From Chrysomallon squamiferum (Eukaryota > Mollusca > Gastropoda > Neomphalida > Peltospiridae): 64,000 bases of DNA. The translations under genes were made by a program, and so were the position numbers. The notes beneath the pieces were generated by a model. It worked only from the letters and a program-made list of their open reading frames with translations, was not told the origin of the DNA and made no database searches. Below are positions 11,731 through 20,163 of this stretch, piece by piece. The stretch spans positions 6,944,832 to 7,008,831 of the forward strand of contig CM022675.1 of assembly GCA_012295275.1 (NCBI GenBank). The letters run 5' to 3'. Each line of letters begins with the position of its first letter. The first letter of the stretch is position 1.

Positions 11731-12672
11731 CGAAGATCGTTAAAAACTTCCAACACTGGCTCATTTCAAGGCCGAACAGCACTTGGTAATCTCCCTTTAC
11801 CAGAGGTCTGTCCAGGCTATCGCAGATCTGCTTCTACTTGGTGGTCGCGGACGAAAATAAACAACCTTCGGAGTTTCTTTTTACGTTTCCACATTCCAGA
11901 ACAAAGAAATCTGTGTCATCGCTCAAGAATAAGCTGCCGAGCGACGCGGACTCAGCAGCAAATATCAGCAAGTAATGTAAACTATATGTCTGGGAAAAAT
12001 CTGCTGACATTTCTCTCGCGATTCCACCTGATACGCGTCAGCCATATTGGCTGACCCGAGCTGTCACGTGACCAGCAAAAAAACCAGTCTGGACTGTCAA
12101 TTGCCTGTCTGTCAGAATGAACGAATGATCATGGCCACTCCTCTTGATGTCAGCTAACATCAAAAATGTTAATAAACGACATATTTAACTGTAAAAGTTG
12201 TTCATTAAAATGATTTCATATTATTTATTATTATTTAACAATTGTTTTGATTAAATCTCAGTGGTTTTTTTTTTTTTTTTTTTTTCATGGATCTTATAAT
12301 TTTGCTTATTTTTTAATTTTGTTGATGATCATTACCTAACTTGTTGTTTTTCTGTTGTACGAAATGAAATTTACCCTGGACAAATATTATGCTGTTTGGT
12401 TCCTGGAAACGAAATATTTCGTAAGTGGTTAAACAGATCTAACACAACGACATGCAAATTCTGTGAGAAAAAAAAGTAAATACCAATTCAGTGACATATT
12501 CTAGAAGGTACAAAAGTTTACTCATGAAGTCAGAGATGAAACAAAAGTGCAAACAACAACAACAACAACAATACTCACTTCTTTCCTTCTCCGGCGCTGC
12601 CGTCACAACAACTACGACGAGGGCGATAATGAGGAACCCCTCTTTCCAATAACGCAGAGCCTCGGACGCCAT
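89..12672 (-). CDS. Fibrillar procollagen alpha chain, 5' half (15 exons, runs off left edge)
   Basis: Secreted extracellular-matrix protein; three chains form a Gly-X-Y triple helix that assembles into banded fibrils. Exons in transcript order: 12672-12579, 10378-10244, 8791-8769, 7862-7833, 6277-6224, 4802-4734, 4242-4147, 3502-3458, 3172-3119, 2777-2724, 2562-2509, 1737-1684, 1226-1173, 805-707 and 187-89. All have GT/AG borders and matching phases, giving 1014 nt or 338 codons. Domain order is signal peptide, VWC-like segment, linker, 13-triplet minor helix, N-telopeptide and uninterrupted major helix. The VWC-containing N-propeptide suggests the clade A type of fibrillar collagens. The rest of the helix and the C-propeptide lie left of the window. 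The start codon 12672 follows an in-frame TGA at 12702-12700 with no other ATG between. The exact member and species are unknown. Confidence 0.95.
707..805 (-). CDS. Collagen exon 14: major helix (99 nt)
   Basis: Eleven triplets: GTV GPP GSS GPP GPP GPR GLS GER GQD GLP GPR. The acceptor is ATATTAG and the donor GTAAGT. By position and size it matches a fused 45+54 nt exon pair. Confidence 0.97.
909..1075. repeat. 35-bp minisatellite in collagen intron 13
   Basis: Five tandem copies of a unit beginning AAATTCTGAAACAATTTG start near 911, 946, 981, 1018 and 1053, so the period is 35-37 bp. Copies differ by scattered substitutions. Confidence 0.85.
1173..1226 (-). CDS. Collagen exon 13: major helix (54 nt)
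   Basis: It codes for GYRGFMGKRGEQGLQGEP, which is charged and poor in proline compared with its neighbours. The acceptor is TTCCAG and the donor GTAAGT. Confidence 0.97.
1227..2508 (-). other. Collagen introns 11 and 12 (either side of exon 12)
   Basis: AT-rich intronic sequence. It contains an A-run near 1380-1396, a short (CA)n run at 2161-2178 and a small GC-richer unique patch at 2320-2480. No other exon with Gly-X-Y coding potential is visible here. Confidence 0.8.
1684..1737 (-). CDS. Collagen exon 12: major helix (54 nt)
   Basis: It codes for GAPGRPGMPGMPGPKGHM, with GMP repeated in tandem. The acceptor is TTACAG and the donor GTACGT. Confidence 0.97.
2509..2562 (-). CDS. Collagen exon 11: major helix (54 nt)
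   Basis: It codes for GDPGRHGEAGSQGAPGAR. The acceptor is TTTCATAG. The donor GTTTGT is weaker than that of the other exons, but the 54-nt length and frame support it. Confidence 0.95.
2724..2777 (-). CDS. Collagen exon 10: major helix (54 nt)
   Basis: It codes for GPPGMRGQPGPHGPPGPD. The acceptor is ATTTTAG and the donor GTAAAT. Confidence 0.97.
3119..3172 (-). CDS. Collagen exon 9: major helix (54 nt)
   Basis: It codes for GPPGPQGIRGNVGDPGNP. The acceptor TTTTAG is preceded directly by a TTTA microsatellite that serves as the pyrimidine tract. The donor is GTGAGTAA. Confidence 0.97.
3175..3290. repeat. (AAAT)n microsatellite abutting the exon 9 acceptor
   Basis: An imperfect AAAT/AAAC run on the plus strand, TTTA on the transcribed strand. 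It touches the AG of exon 9 and forms its pyrimidine tract. Confidence 0.95.
3458..3502 (-). CDS. Collagen exon 8: first major-helix exon (45 nt)
   Basis: It codes for GPIGPRGQSGAPGPP, five triplets. GPxGPRG is a usual opening of fibrillar-collagen helices. The acceptor is TTTTCAG and the donor GTGAGT. Confidence 0.97.
3685..3918. repeat. (ATT)n microsatellites in collagen intron 7
   Basis: An ATT/TAT run of about 19 repeats lies at 3685-3743 and a second at about 3879-3918. A broader ATT/GTT trinucleotide-rich zone continues to about 4120. Apparent ORFs here are repeat translations. Confidence 0.95.
4147..4242 (-). CDS. Collagen exon 7: N-telopeptide
   Basis: A 96-nt, non-helical exon coding for 32 residues. 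It contains YQMYVQRSYGSKAGGAAFGP and ends QYLQAQV just before the major helix. The SYGSKAGG stretch lines up with the vertebrate telopeptide motif S-Y-G-x-x-x-K-x-x-G-G, whose lysine is oxidised by lysyl oxidase for cross-linking. The N-proteinase site is probably upstream, near the DAAYQ segment. The acceptor is CGCAG and the donor GTAAGT. Confidence 0.93.
4261..4475. repeat. 29-bp minisatellite in collagen intron 6
   Basis: Diverged tandem copies of AGTCATTTAGAAAATATCAC-like units start near 4263, 4334, 4363, 4391, 4420 and 4444. The best-kept neighbours are 28-29 bp apart. Confidence 0.8.
4734..4802 (-). CDS. Collagen exon 6: minor triple helix, part 2
   Basis: A 69-nt exon with seven triplets (GDP, GQD, GRH, GVP, GPP, GPP, GDS) that ends with Glu-Met, so the helix breaks at its 3' end. 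The minor helix then totals 13 triplets. The donor is GTAAAC. Confidence 0.95.
4803..6223 (-). other. Collagen intron 5
   Basis: A 1.4-kb intron. 4850-5520 is plain AT-rich sequence. 5520-5830 is less AT-rich and unique, with several CG dinucleotides. 6000-6135 holds AAG and AAT trinucleotide runs. I see no exon. Confidence 0.7.
6224..6277 (-). CDS. Collagen exon 5: minor triple helix, part 1
   Basis: A 54-nt exon coding for GFPGEDGEVGIQGKPGRR, six Gly-X-Y triplets. The acceptor is TTTTAG and the donor GTACGT, phase 0. It forms the N-propeptide minor helix with exon 6. Confidence 0.95.
6278..8768 (-). other. Collagen introns 3 and 4, with an (ATT)n run at 8397-8478
   Basis: Apart from the 30-nt candidate exon 4, the sequence is low-complexity: AAAAG repeats near 6830-6860, AATG repeats at 7625-7650 and a perfect ATT run of about 27 repeats at 8397-8478. 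No further collagen exon is visible. Confidence 0.75.
7833..7862 (-). CDS. Collagen exon 4: 30-nt micro-exon (probable)
   Basis: It would add RRYMIMKAVT, phase 0 to phase 0, between TTTCAG and GTAAGT. The splice signals are good, but the peptide resembles no collagen linker I know and lacks Gly-X-Y. Skipping it would keep the frame, so it could be an alternative exon or a false one. Confidence 0.5.
8769..8791 (-). CDS. Collagen exon 3: 23-nt micro-exon
   Basis: It adds GEAHSPEE, with the first Gly shared with exon 2. The borders are TTTTCAG and GTATGTAA, both strong. The 23 nt change phase 1 to phase 0, which later collagen exons require, and this is the main support. Acidic short linkers of this kind are common between the VWC and the minor helix. 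Confidence 0.82.
9595..9664. repeat. (CT)35 microsatellite
   Basis: A perfect 70-bp CT dinucleotide run, GA on the collagen sense strand. Confidence 0.98.
10146..10199. repeat. (CT)27 microsatellite
   Basis: A perfect CT run 45 bp downstream of the collagen exon 2 donor in transcript direction. Confidence 0.98.
10244..10378 (-). CDS. Collagen exon 2: shortened von Willebrand factor C segment
   Basis: A 135-nt exon with phase 1 on both sides. The peptide begins CFHMGLKYKDGQTW and contains the C-x2-C-x-C core (CFQCTC) followed by VEC and SDC. It therefore has the first six of the ten cysteines of a canonical VWC domain. The Gly-Leu-x-Tyr and Gly-x-x-Trp pattern is also typical. The last four cysteines (C, CC-x2-C) are absent here and in the next exons. 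The acceptor tract is TTTA microsatellite sequence ending in TTTCAG; the donor is GTAAAG. Confidence 0.93.
11439..11528. repeat. Compound (CT)28(CA)17 microsatellite in intron 1
   Basis: CT from 11439 to 11494 passes directly into CA to 11528. Overlapping ORFs across it are repeat translations. Confidence 0.98.
11730..12150. promoter_or_regulatory. CpG-bearing unique block in collagen intron 1 (candidate enhancer or alternative promoter)
   Basis: The block is GC-richer than the introns around it and contains many CG dinucleotides. It includes a 19-bp palindrome at 12037-12055, a CACGTG E-box at about 12065, an AACAAAG SOX-like site and a CATTCC TEAD-like site near 11890-11905. First introns of vertebrate fibrillar collagen genes carry enhancers. 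A regulatory role here is inference from position and composition only. Confidence 0.35.
12037..12055. repeat. Perfect palindrome GTCAGCCATATTGGCTGAC
   Basis: Two 8-bp arms around a 3-bp centre. The core CCATATT fits the YY1 pattern CCATNTT. On the minus strand it overlaps an ATG with A at -3 and G at +4. Confidence 0.85.
12579..12672 (-). CDS. Collagen exon 1: start codon and signal peptide
   Basis: It codes for 31 residues plus one base. The start MASEALRYWKEGF is followed by the hydrophobic core LIIALVVVVVTAA, a typical secretory signal that probably ends near the alanines. The start has a purine at -3 and G at +4. The donor is GTGAGTAT at 12578, phase 1, and it joins exon 2 to form an Asn codon. 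Confidence 0.9.
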
Positions 12673-12689
12673 TGCAACTGAGTTCAAAT

Positions 12690-13140
12690 TATCACAGAAT
12701 CATCCAAAGGAATAGAAATAATAATTAAAAAAAATTATTTCGTTTTTTTTGTTTTTTTTTTTTTTTTTTTTCTTTTTAAGAGGAAAAAAAAAATTTGGCA
12801 CACGTTAACTGGAAGCCGTGCTTGAGGGCTTCTTTTAAAAACCGGGAAGAGCCGTGCTTACAAGCTGCTTGCTTGCAACATCGGTTTCCCAGTGGAAAAT
12901 GTTTTATTTATTACTAAATCTCTGGTAAGCAGCCTTACTCAGGACTGCGACCGAACAGAGTTGTTCCCGTTTCACAGTTTTAATATACCCTTTGCAACGA
13001 ACTGGCCAATCGCAACGGAGTTTCGGGAAACACCGTGACCTTCCGTCAAAGAGACCTAGCCTGACCGACGCCTGTGTTTGCACCAAGCGTTAAAACGAGT
13101 AATCTAATATCCCGTTAGATGATAAGTATCCGGAACGCTT
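12690..13140 (-). promoter_or_regulatory. Probable collagen promoter and 5' untranslated region
   Basis: GC-richer unique sequence lies upstream of the start codon, broken by an A/T-run at 12724-12795. A TATA-like GTATATTAAA on the minus strand (12987-12978) has an inverted CCAAT (13006-13010) about 20 bp upstream of it. If used, transcription would start near 12950. The transcript start is not visible directly. Confidence 0.3.
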
Positions 13141-14270
13141 TTGCCGCTGTCTGCGTTTACAATTACATTTTTTGTTGTCTAAATGGTCAATTGAGGTCAA
13201 ATAATTTTGGGGTGGGATGAGGAGAAGATGCAGCTATTTTTATCTCTGGTTATTTATTTATTTATTTATTTATATATTTTTATTATTATTGTTGTTGTTG
13301 TTGTTGTTGTTGTTATTGTTTTTGTTGTTACTATTATTATTTTAAATTTTATATTTCTTCTTTGTTTCATTTTATTCTTTTATTTATTTATTATTATGAA
13401 ATCTTGTAAATGATGTACAGTTACTGAAATATATTGTTGTCAGTTACATTTCGTGGAATCTGCATGAAATATTTATTTGTTTCAAACTGACTAATTTAAA
13501 GAATACAAACGGATCTCTAACAATATTTTGCTGCATTCTTAATTTCTGTCTAAGGTATAATTTTCCATCGGTTTTTCTTCTTTCTTTTTCTTCTTCATTT
13601 ATTTTTATATTTATTTCATTTTTTTGTTGTTGTTTTTTTGTTGCTTTTTGTTTTTGTACTTTTTTTTTTATCTGTTAAAGCGAGGGGGTGTTGGTTGTTT
13701 TTATATATTTTACGCGAGCTCACTTTATCGCTTGGTTTTGTCTTTTCCTCCAGTAAGCCACGCCCTCTGACGCGGCGCTTTGTGATCGTCTGCAACACGT
13801 GGCATACTGAAATTCTGTAATAAAACATTTTTTTGCAGAAAACCTAAAATGAACTAATTATGAATATAAACAGCTGCACTTTATTGTTGTAGAAGTGTAA
13901 TTTCTTCCATTATAAAGAACAGTAAATTTAATAAGTAGCAAACTATAATGCTCTTGCTGTCACCGATAGATAATAAGTTTATTTATTTTTTTATTTTTTT
14001 TTTTAAATAGTATACGATACAATTATGATTGTTTTAGAAAAAAAATTCTGGTCAGTTTTTATTTGTTTTTAGAAAGAAATGTTTTAGGCAAATTTAAAAG
14101 ATATTCCATTTATCATCATCAGCATCATCATCATCATCATCGTTATTAACTGTTGTTGTTCTGGTGATACTTACTACTAGAAATAGCTGTAGCAGTAGGA
14201 GCAAATGTAATGGTTGAAGAACTAGTAGTTGTGGTGGTGGTAGTAGTAGTGACGGTAGTAATAATAGTGG
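13140..14270. other. Upstream flank of collagen gene, no gene seen
   Basis: TTTA and GTT runs occupy 13250-13400. A small CpG-bearing patch at 13675-13810 includes CCACGCCC, a KLF/Sp-like site. A short CATCAT run lies near 14110-14140. ORFs here are short and low-complexity. Confidence 0.6.
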
Positions 14271-14281
14271 GTGTAGGAAAT

Positions 14282-14385
14282 AATGGCACTGGGAAAAAAA
14301 ATGGCACTGGGAAAAAAAATGGCACCGGGAAAAAAAAAATATGCACTGGAAAAAACGGCACACGGAAGAAATGGCACTCTGCATA
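14282..14385. repeat. About 19-bp minisatellite (ATGGCACTGGGAAAAAAA)
   Basis: About five or six imperfect copies of GGCACTGGGAAAAAAAAT-type units. A related array in the opposite orientation lies at 15184-15255. Confidence 0.85.
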
Positions 14386-14459
14386 CTTGAAAAACAATGT
14401 CACCTGAAAAATGTTTTTTTTTTTTTTTTGTTTTTTTTGTTTATTGACATTTAGCTATT

Positions 14460-15180
14460 GGTGGTAGGTGAAGTCTTGCTTACAAAAACAGTTCATTATT
14501 GCACACAAAAAGCAATAGTATCTTGAATAGTATCTGAGGTAAAGGTTTAAATAGTATATTGAAAAGGTTTAATGTAAAACAATATAAACCGAAGCTAATA
14601 TCATCTTTAGCAAATTGTTGACAGTTCATAATTAAACGGTCAGTCAGAACAAACGTAAACCAACTACAACACCCACAAATACAAATTATATCACATGCTA
14701 TGTTTGAATTAATAGCATGATGACATTCTGGAGTATATTTTAACTATGGTATGTGTATTAACTTTAGGTACATCTGTATGCACGTGTCTGTGTGCATGAA
14801 CGTACTGGTGTATCTATGTACGCGTGCAAGCATACATAGAATATGTATGTATATATGTATGTAAATATATGTATGAATGTGTATGTGTATGTGTATGTAT
14901 GTATGTATGTATGTATGTATATATGTATGTATGTAAGTTCGTTCATGTGTATATGTGTATATAATGAAAACATAATCAATTAAGTCCTGCTTACAAAAGC
15001 AATTCATAATTGCTGGTCATAACATGCACTGGAAACCTCATAGTAGCCAAACCCAAGTGGCTGAGTGATGCTTTATATTAATATACATGTATGTAACAAT
15101 ATTGCATGAACAAACTGTGTTTTCAAAAGTACTTTTAAGGCTTTTTTAAAACAACTATAGAAAAAAATAATAATAATAAA
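14460..15180. repeat. Segment between inverted minisatellites with a direct repeat and (GTAT)n run
   Basis: AAGTCTTGCTTACAAAAACA near 14472 recurs as AAGTCCTGCTTACAAAAGCA near 14983, each followed by a similar TTCATTATTGC-like stretch, about 510 bp apart. A GTAT/ATGT run lies at about 14841-14936. Confidence 0.7.
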
Positions 15181-15183
15181 TAA

Positions 15184-15255
15184 GGTGCCATTTTTTCCAG
15201 TTTTGATTTGCACAGTGCCGTTTCTCCCGGATGCCATTTTTTTTTCCAGGTTCTA
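15184..15255. repeat. Inverted counterpart of the 14282 minisatellite
   Basis: The reverse complement reads as CTGGAAAAAAAAATGGCAT followed by CGGGAGAAACGGCACTGTGC-like units, matching the left array. Confidence 0.7.
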
Positions 15256-15559
15256 TTTTTTACTTACTCCAATAAGAATAGAGATGGTAACGGCAAAAAA
15301 AAAAAAAAAAAAAAAAAAAAGTTTTAATTGTTGTTTTTCCAGTGATATTTACTTTTATTCTATTTTTTGTTCTTTTAAATAAAAAATTTAATTATTATTA
15401 ATAAATATTATTATGCAACAACACAGGACTTACAGTAATAACTAGATGGACCGTATTCTGCAAAGCTAAATACTTCATTCTTGGCGATTTTTTCCTTTAA
15501 ATTAAATTTCACGAAATAATGAGTAACTCTGTTGGTTTTGTAACACTGTAACTAATAAA

Positions 15560-15720
15560 CAATTTTTTTTCTGACGTGTCAGCAACCCGATGACGGTCTC
15601 GTACACCCAACAGACGACAAATGCAGACGGCTAAAACATTTTTCCCGCGAAGTTATTTAAGACCTTCGGTGACAAAAATTTCTGATTTAGCGGATTTTCT
15701 TCAGCTGTTTCCTATTATGT
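15560..15720. promoter_or_regulatory. CpG-bearing unique patch with E2F-like site
   Basis: Contains TTTCCCGCGA at 15641-15650, which fits the E2F consensus. A plus-strand ORF from 15621 gives a fairly normal-looking first 40 residues, then runs into poly-A/poly-Lys. It may be a regulatory patch, a decayed exon or chance. Confidence 0.2.
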
Positions 15721-15882
15721 TGTATTTTGAGAATGATATTCACATGTTTCTTTCCTTCTTCTTTTTTTTAAATATTTTTTTCTGTTTTTTTTTTTCTTCC
15801 GTTTTCAAAGATTTCAAAGAATTTGTTATCATTTGGCCTTCGTTTACTTCGGTCTTCGGAACGACTATTCGACAAAACAAAG

Positions 15883-15919
<37 letters not shown>

Positions 15920-17890
15920 AAAAAAGAAAGAAAGAAAGAACGAAAAAATAAAATCGACAAAACAAAACTTAGAAGAAAAAAGAAAGAGAATTAAAAAAAA
16001 AAAATTAAAAAAAAAAGAAAAGAGGAAATAAACACTCTGGAATTCTTTAAATTTGTAAATAATATCTAGGAGACTTTTTAGCTGTTTCACACGGTCCTTT
16101 GTTTCTATATTTAGTAAAGTGCCAACGTTACTTCTGAGTAAAGTACACAGAATTCTTTAAACCGTAATAACCATTATTATTATGCATCATGCGTTTTGAA
16201 AAGCCAACGTACTAGAAGCATGTGTTCGTATCAATTTGTACGTATGATAAATAAATGGATGGGTCAATGGATGTATAAATTTATGTTTGTATATGTCTAT
16301 CACTGGTACATTATGCATGCGTCCATGGATGGATAGATGGATGGAATTATAAATATACATTTGTCCGTTTATGTGTATATGTGTACGTATGTATAAAAGG
16401 ATGTATATGTATGTATGCCTGTATGTTTAATATATGTGGGATATTCTACGACCGTATGTTTGTCTGTAAGCGTGTACGCATGTGATATAAATTATTCACA
16501 TCTCTATAATTATGTATAGTTACATATTTCGGCTTTATTCAACATTAACAATGGATAACAGAAATAAAATATAAAAAGGAAACAAAATATTTATTAAAAA
16601 AAACACGTATTTTACAAATGTATTTCGTCACCTTGAGTAAGTTGAATATTTTTGATACAATCATTACCATCAGATTAACGGTTGTTCCTACCTTCGTTAT
16701 CATCATCAATCTCAACATCGTTATCATCATCACGTCACCATACTCTCCACAAAAATCGTTGTTGCCTCTTTTATTTCATAATTCTAACATGGTCTTTATA
16801 AATATAAACTTCCATTAGAATAATAAGTCTTGTAAAAATAACGTTAAATAAGCAATTTTAAGCTAAAGCAAATGGCACCAAATGGCGCTCCGTACTCATT
16901 TTTTCGTATAGCGATATCTATTTTTTTTTTTTTTTTTAAGGTTGTCGTTTGTGTAGTGGAATTTCATTCCGACATGTCAGGGCTGTAAAACTTGACCCCG
17001 TTTGAGATAAGATGTTTTCTGAACCAAACAAACTCATTATCTCTAAATCTTGTTCTTTGGTACCATAAGATAAGATTCTTACAAATGCTGCGGCTCTGGA
17101 CAAAAAGGTCAACCCTTATTATTACAGCTCCAGGCAAAGCGCAGACGCAAGTTCAAATGTAGCTCCTTCCTTTGTTCTGTGTATTTTCGTCATCAGAATG
17201 TACACGCATCTGCTTTTATATAAATTTAGATGCAGTGAACTTTTTTTTTTTAATTCTTTATTATACTCACGGATGAATGAAAGACAGACTGATGAATAAA
17301 TTAATTAATTAATATATATTAAGAGTCATACGAACTCTTGTGACGTAATGACAGCAGAAACGAAACCTGCCGTTCTAAATGTTACACTTTTCCCCCTTAG
17401 CAGTAAGAATTATTTTAAATGCACCTTCTCGTTGAATGGAAATAACTGGATACCTGACACTGACTGATATTAGTCCATTGTAGAGTTTTGATCCTGCGAT
17501 GCAAATTGACGTCATATCAGTACTCTTCAGTATTTTCGACATAACCTGACTTCATCCTATATTTCAACCAAAATCAGTTATAAAATAATACTATGTCTGG
17601 TAGGATTGTTACGTTAGAATGTTTTTCTAATCCATTCAGAACCTGTTTTAATGTTTTTGGCAGATGTTGGTTTATATTCAACAGGATTTTTTCCCCCTTT
17701 TCTTGTCTGTAATATTTATTTTTGTTGTTGTTATCATTATTATCATCATCTTCGGTATTATTGTTATTTATTTTTCCTTACAACTTTTTACACTGTTTCA
17801 ATTTTGTTGCTGTTGTTCATTTAAATCATTTTTTAAGTCATTTTTTGACATACAGTATCCGATGTATTTATTTATTACATTTTTGTTTTT
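15720..17890. other. Intergenic, no gene seen; possible regulatory patch at 16960-17200
   Basis: Homopolymer-rich sequence occupies 15740-16030 and ATGT/GGAT-rich sequence 16230-16430. 16960-17200 is less AT-rich, with three AGATAA sites. A perfect TGACGTCA (CRE) lies at 17507-17514 and TGACGTAA at 17341-17348. Confidence 0.6.
17005..17074. promoter_or_regulatory. Cluster of three GATA-factor sites
   Basis: AGATAAG at 17005-17011, TTATCT at 17037-17042 and AGATAAG at 17068-17074, with a forkhead-like AAACAAAC between. It lies about 4.4 kb upstream of the collagen start codon. Confidence 0.3.
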
Positions 17891-17891
17891 T

Positions 17892-18090
17892 GGTTAGCTG
17901 GTTGCTTGGTTGCTTTCTTATTTATATAAGAAGTTAATCAATGTGTCCTATATGAACGAAAACAAATACTTTTTTTTAATATTAAATATGATAATAAAAA
18001 CTAAAACAAGATCAACCCTTCAAAACCAGCAATGATTTTTGGAAGTTCTTGAATAAAAATAAATGAATGTATGAATAAGTAAATAAATAA

Positions 18091-18137
<47 letters not shown>

Positions 18138-19142
18138 ATAGATAAAGAAATAAAGAAATAAAGAAACAAACAAATAAAGAAATAAAGAAATAAAGAAAAA
18201 TAACTTAATATAAAATAAAGAAAGAAAGAAATATAACTGATACGGGAGAGAATACAGTAATGACAAATCTTCAAATTTGCCGTGACCACATTAATGTCTA
18301 GTGAAGCTTTAAGCAATAAAACAGTAGATAAAGACATTACCTACACAGAAACCAGCTCTTTAAGAAAAGGTTTCACAGAACCCAGAACGGGATTAAACGT
18401 CATCAGAGCCGATTTTTTTAAATCTTTTTCTTAGATTACTTTGGTACGTGACCTTTTTAACGTTGCATTAAAACAGTAGATATTAACAATAACCGCCTTT
18501 AATAACTCTACACCAGGGTATAGTATTTCTTTTACTTCTGCAAACAGTGTGAGATTTTATCAAAGTTTCTGAAAACTGTTCAAGCACGCCTAAAAAAAAA
18601 AAAAAAAAAAAAAGAATTAAATTCTTCCATCTGAAATAAAACTACTGATGTTGTTGATGGTTGTGATGGTGTTCAGGGCCTCAAAAAGAAATTTTTGATT
18701 CAAGCCTCGAGGCAGACAAAGATTTTTCTCAAAATACGAATAAAAAATAAGTAAGTGTGGTGTGATAATTTTAGTGATGTTTGTGTGTGTGAATGCAAGT
18801 GTATGTCGGGCTGAGGGTAGTAGAAAGTGATTGTTCTCAAGGGTGGGATGGATGTTGCAAGGTTGCTGTGGGGTTCTTCTTAGCTCTTGGGCCTCGGAAC
18901 AAAGTATCGGCTGGACTCCACCCCCATCCTCTCATAGACCCTGGTGGTTGTGCTTGTAATGGCTGTGACGTCGTACATTAAACGCGTTTAGTGGTGGTTC
19001 AGTCAGTTTAGGTTTTTTCTATGAATGAAAAAAAAAAAAAAGAAATAATTAAACTATAAAATTGGTACTTGATGGAGAATCAGTCTTAAAAGATTTTTCT
19101 TATTGACGTTATTTCTCAAACAAACAAAAAAATAAATAAAAT
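17892..19142. repeat. Array copy 1, with (AAAT)n/(AAAG)n expansion
   Basis: A diverged first copy. Its opening GGTTAGCTGGTTGCTTGGTT and TTTTGGAAGTTCTTGAATAA still align with the other units. A roughly 180-bp AAAT/AAAG expansion at 18056-18240 separates these from the GCAATAAAACAGTAGATAAA block. Confidence 0.8.
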
Positions 19143-20163
19143 GGTTGGTTGGTTATTTATACAACTGTAGACAATTAATCCTTTTGGTATTAAAATAATA
19201 ATTAAAAAATAATAATAATAATAAAAAATTGTTTAACTTAGACAATGAGTTTTTTAACGTTCTTTAATAAAAAAACTTTGCAGTTTGCCGCGACCCTATT
19301 AAAGTTTAGTGAAGCCTCAAGCAATAAAACAGTAGATAAAGACATTACCTACACAGAAACCAGCTCTTTAAGACTATGTTTCACAGAACACAGAACGGGA
19401 TTAAACGTCATGAGAGCCGATTTTTTAAAATCTTTTTCTTAGATTACTTTGGTACGTGACCTTTTTAACGTTGCATTAAAACAGTAGATATTAACAATAA
19501 CCGCCTTTAATAACTCTACACCAGGGTATAGTATTTCTTTTACTTCTGCAAACAGTGTGAGATTTTATCAAAGTTTCTGAAAACTGTTCAAGCACGCCAA
19601 AAAAAAAAAAAAAAAATTAAAATAAATAAAATAAAAAAATTCTTCCATCTGAAATAAAATTGCTGATGTTGTTGATGGTTGTGATGGTGGACAGAGCCTC
19701 AAAAAGAAATTTTGAGAGATGGTTCAAGGCCCCGCACCAGACAAAGATTTTTCTCAAAATACGAAAGAAAAAGAAGTAAGTGTGGTGTGATAATTTTAGT
19801 GATGTTTGTGTGTGTGAATGTAAGTGTATGTCGGGCTGAGGGTAGTAGAAAGTGATTGTTCTCAAGGGTGGGATGGATGTTGCAAGGTTGCTGTGGGGTT
19901 CTTCTTAGCTCTTGGGCCTCGGAACAAAGCACCGGCTTGACTCCACCCCAATCCTGTCATAGACCCTGGTGGTCGTGCTTGTAATGGCTGTGACGTGGTA
20001 CATTGAACGCGTTTAGTGGTGGTTCAGTCAGTTTAGGTTTTTTCCATGAATGAAAAAAAAAAAAATAAGTAAAATGTAGAATTGGAACGTGATGGAGAAT
20101 CAGTCTTAAAATATTTTTCTTATTGACGTTATTTCTCAAACAAACAAATAAAAAAAATAAAAT

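Noticed and set aside
11291-11789. Three overlapping plus-strand ORFs with SLSLSL and THTHTH
   Set aside because: They are the three frames of the compound CT/CA repeat, with no start context or splice sites.
12042-12051. CArG-like box in the intron 1 palindrome
   Set aside because: CCATATTGG has five, not six, A/T between CC and GG, so it does not fit the SRF consensus.
12904-13086. Minus-strand 60-codon ORF upstream of the collagen start
   Set aside because: It begins with a non-ATG codon and lies in the likely promoter/5' leader. No motif is seen.
19690-19740. Possible RNA polymerase III promoter in the array unit (GGTTCAAGGCC as a B box)
   Set aside because: The B-box-like match is lost in copy 1, the A box needs an inserted base, and no tRNA-like fold is visible.
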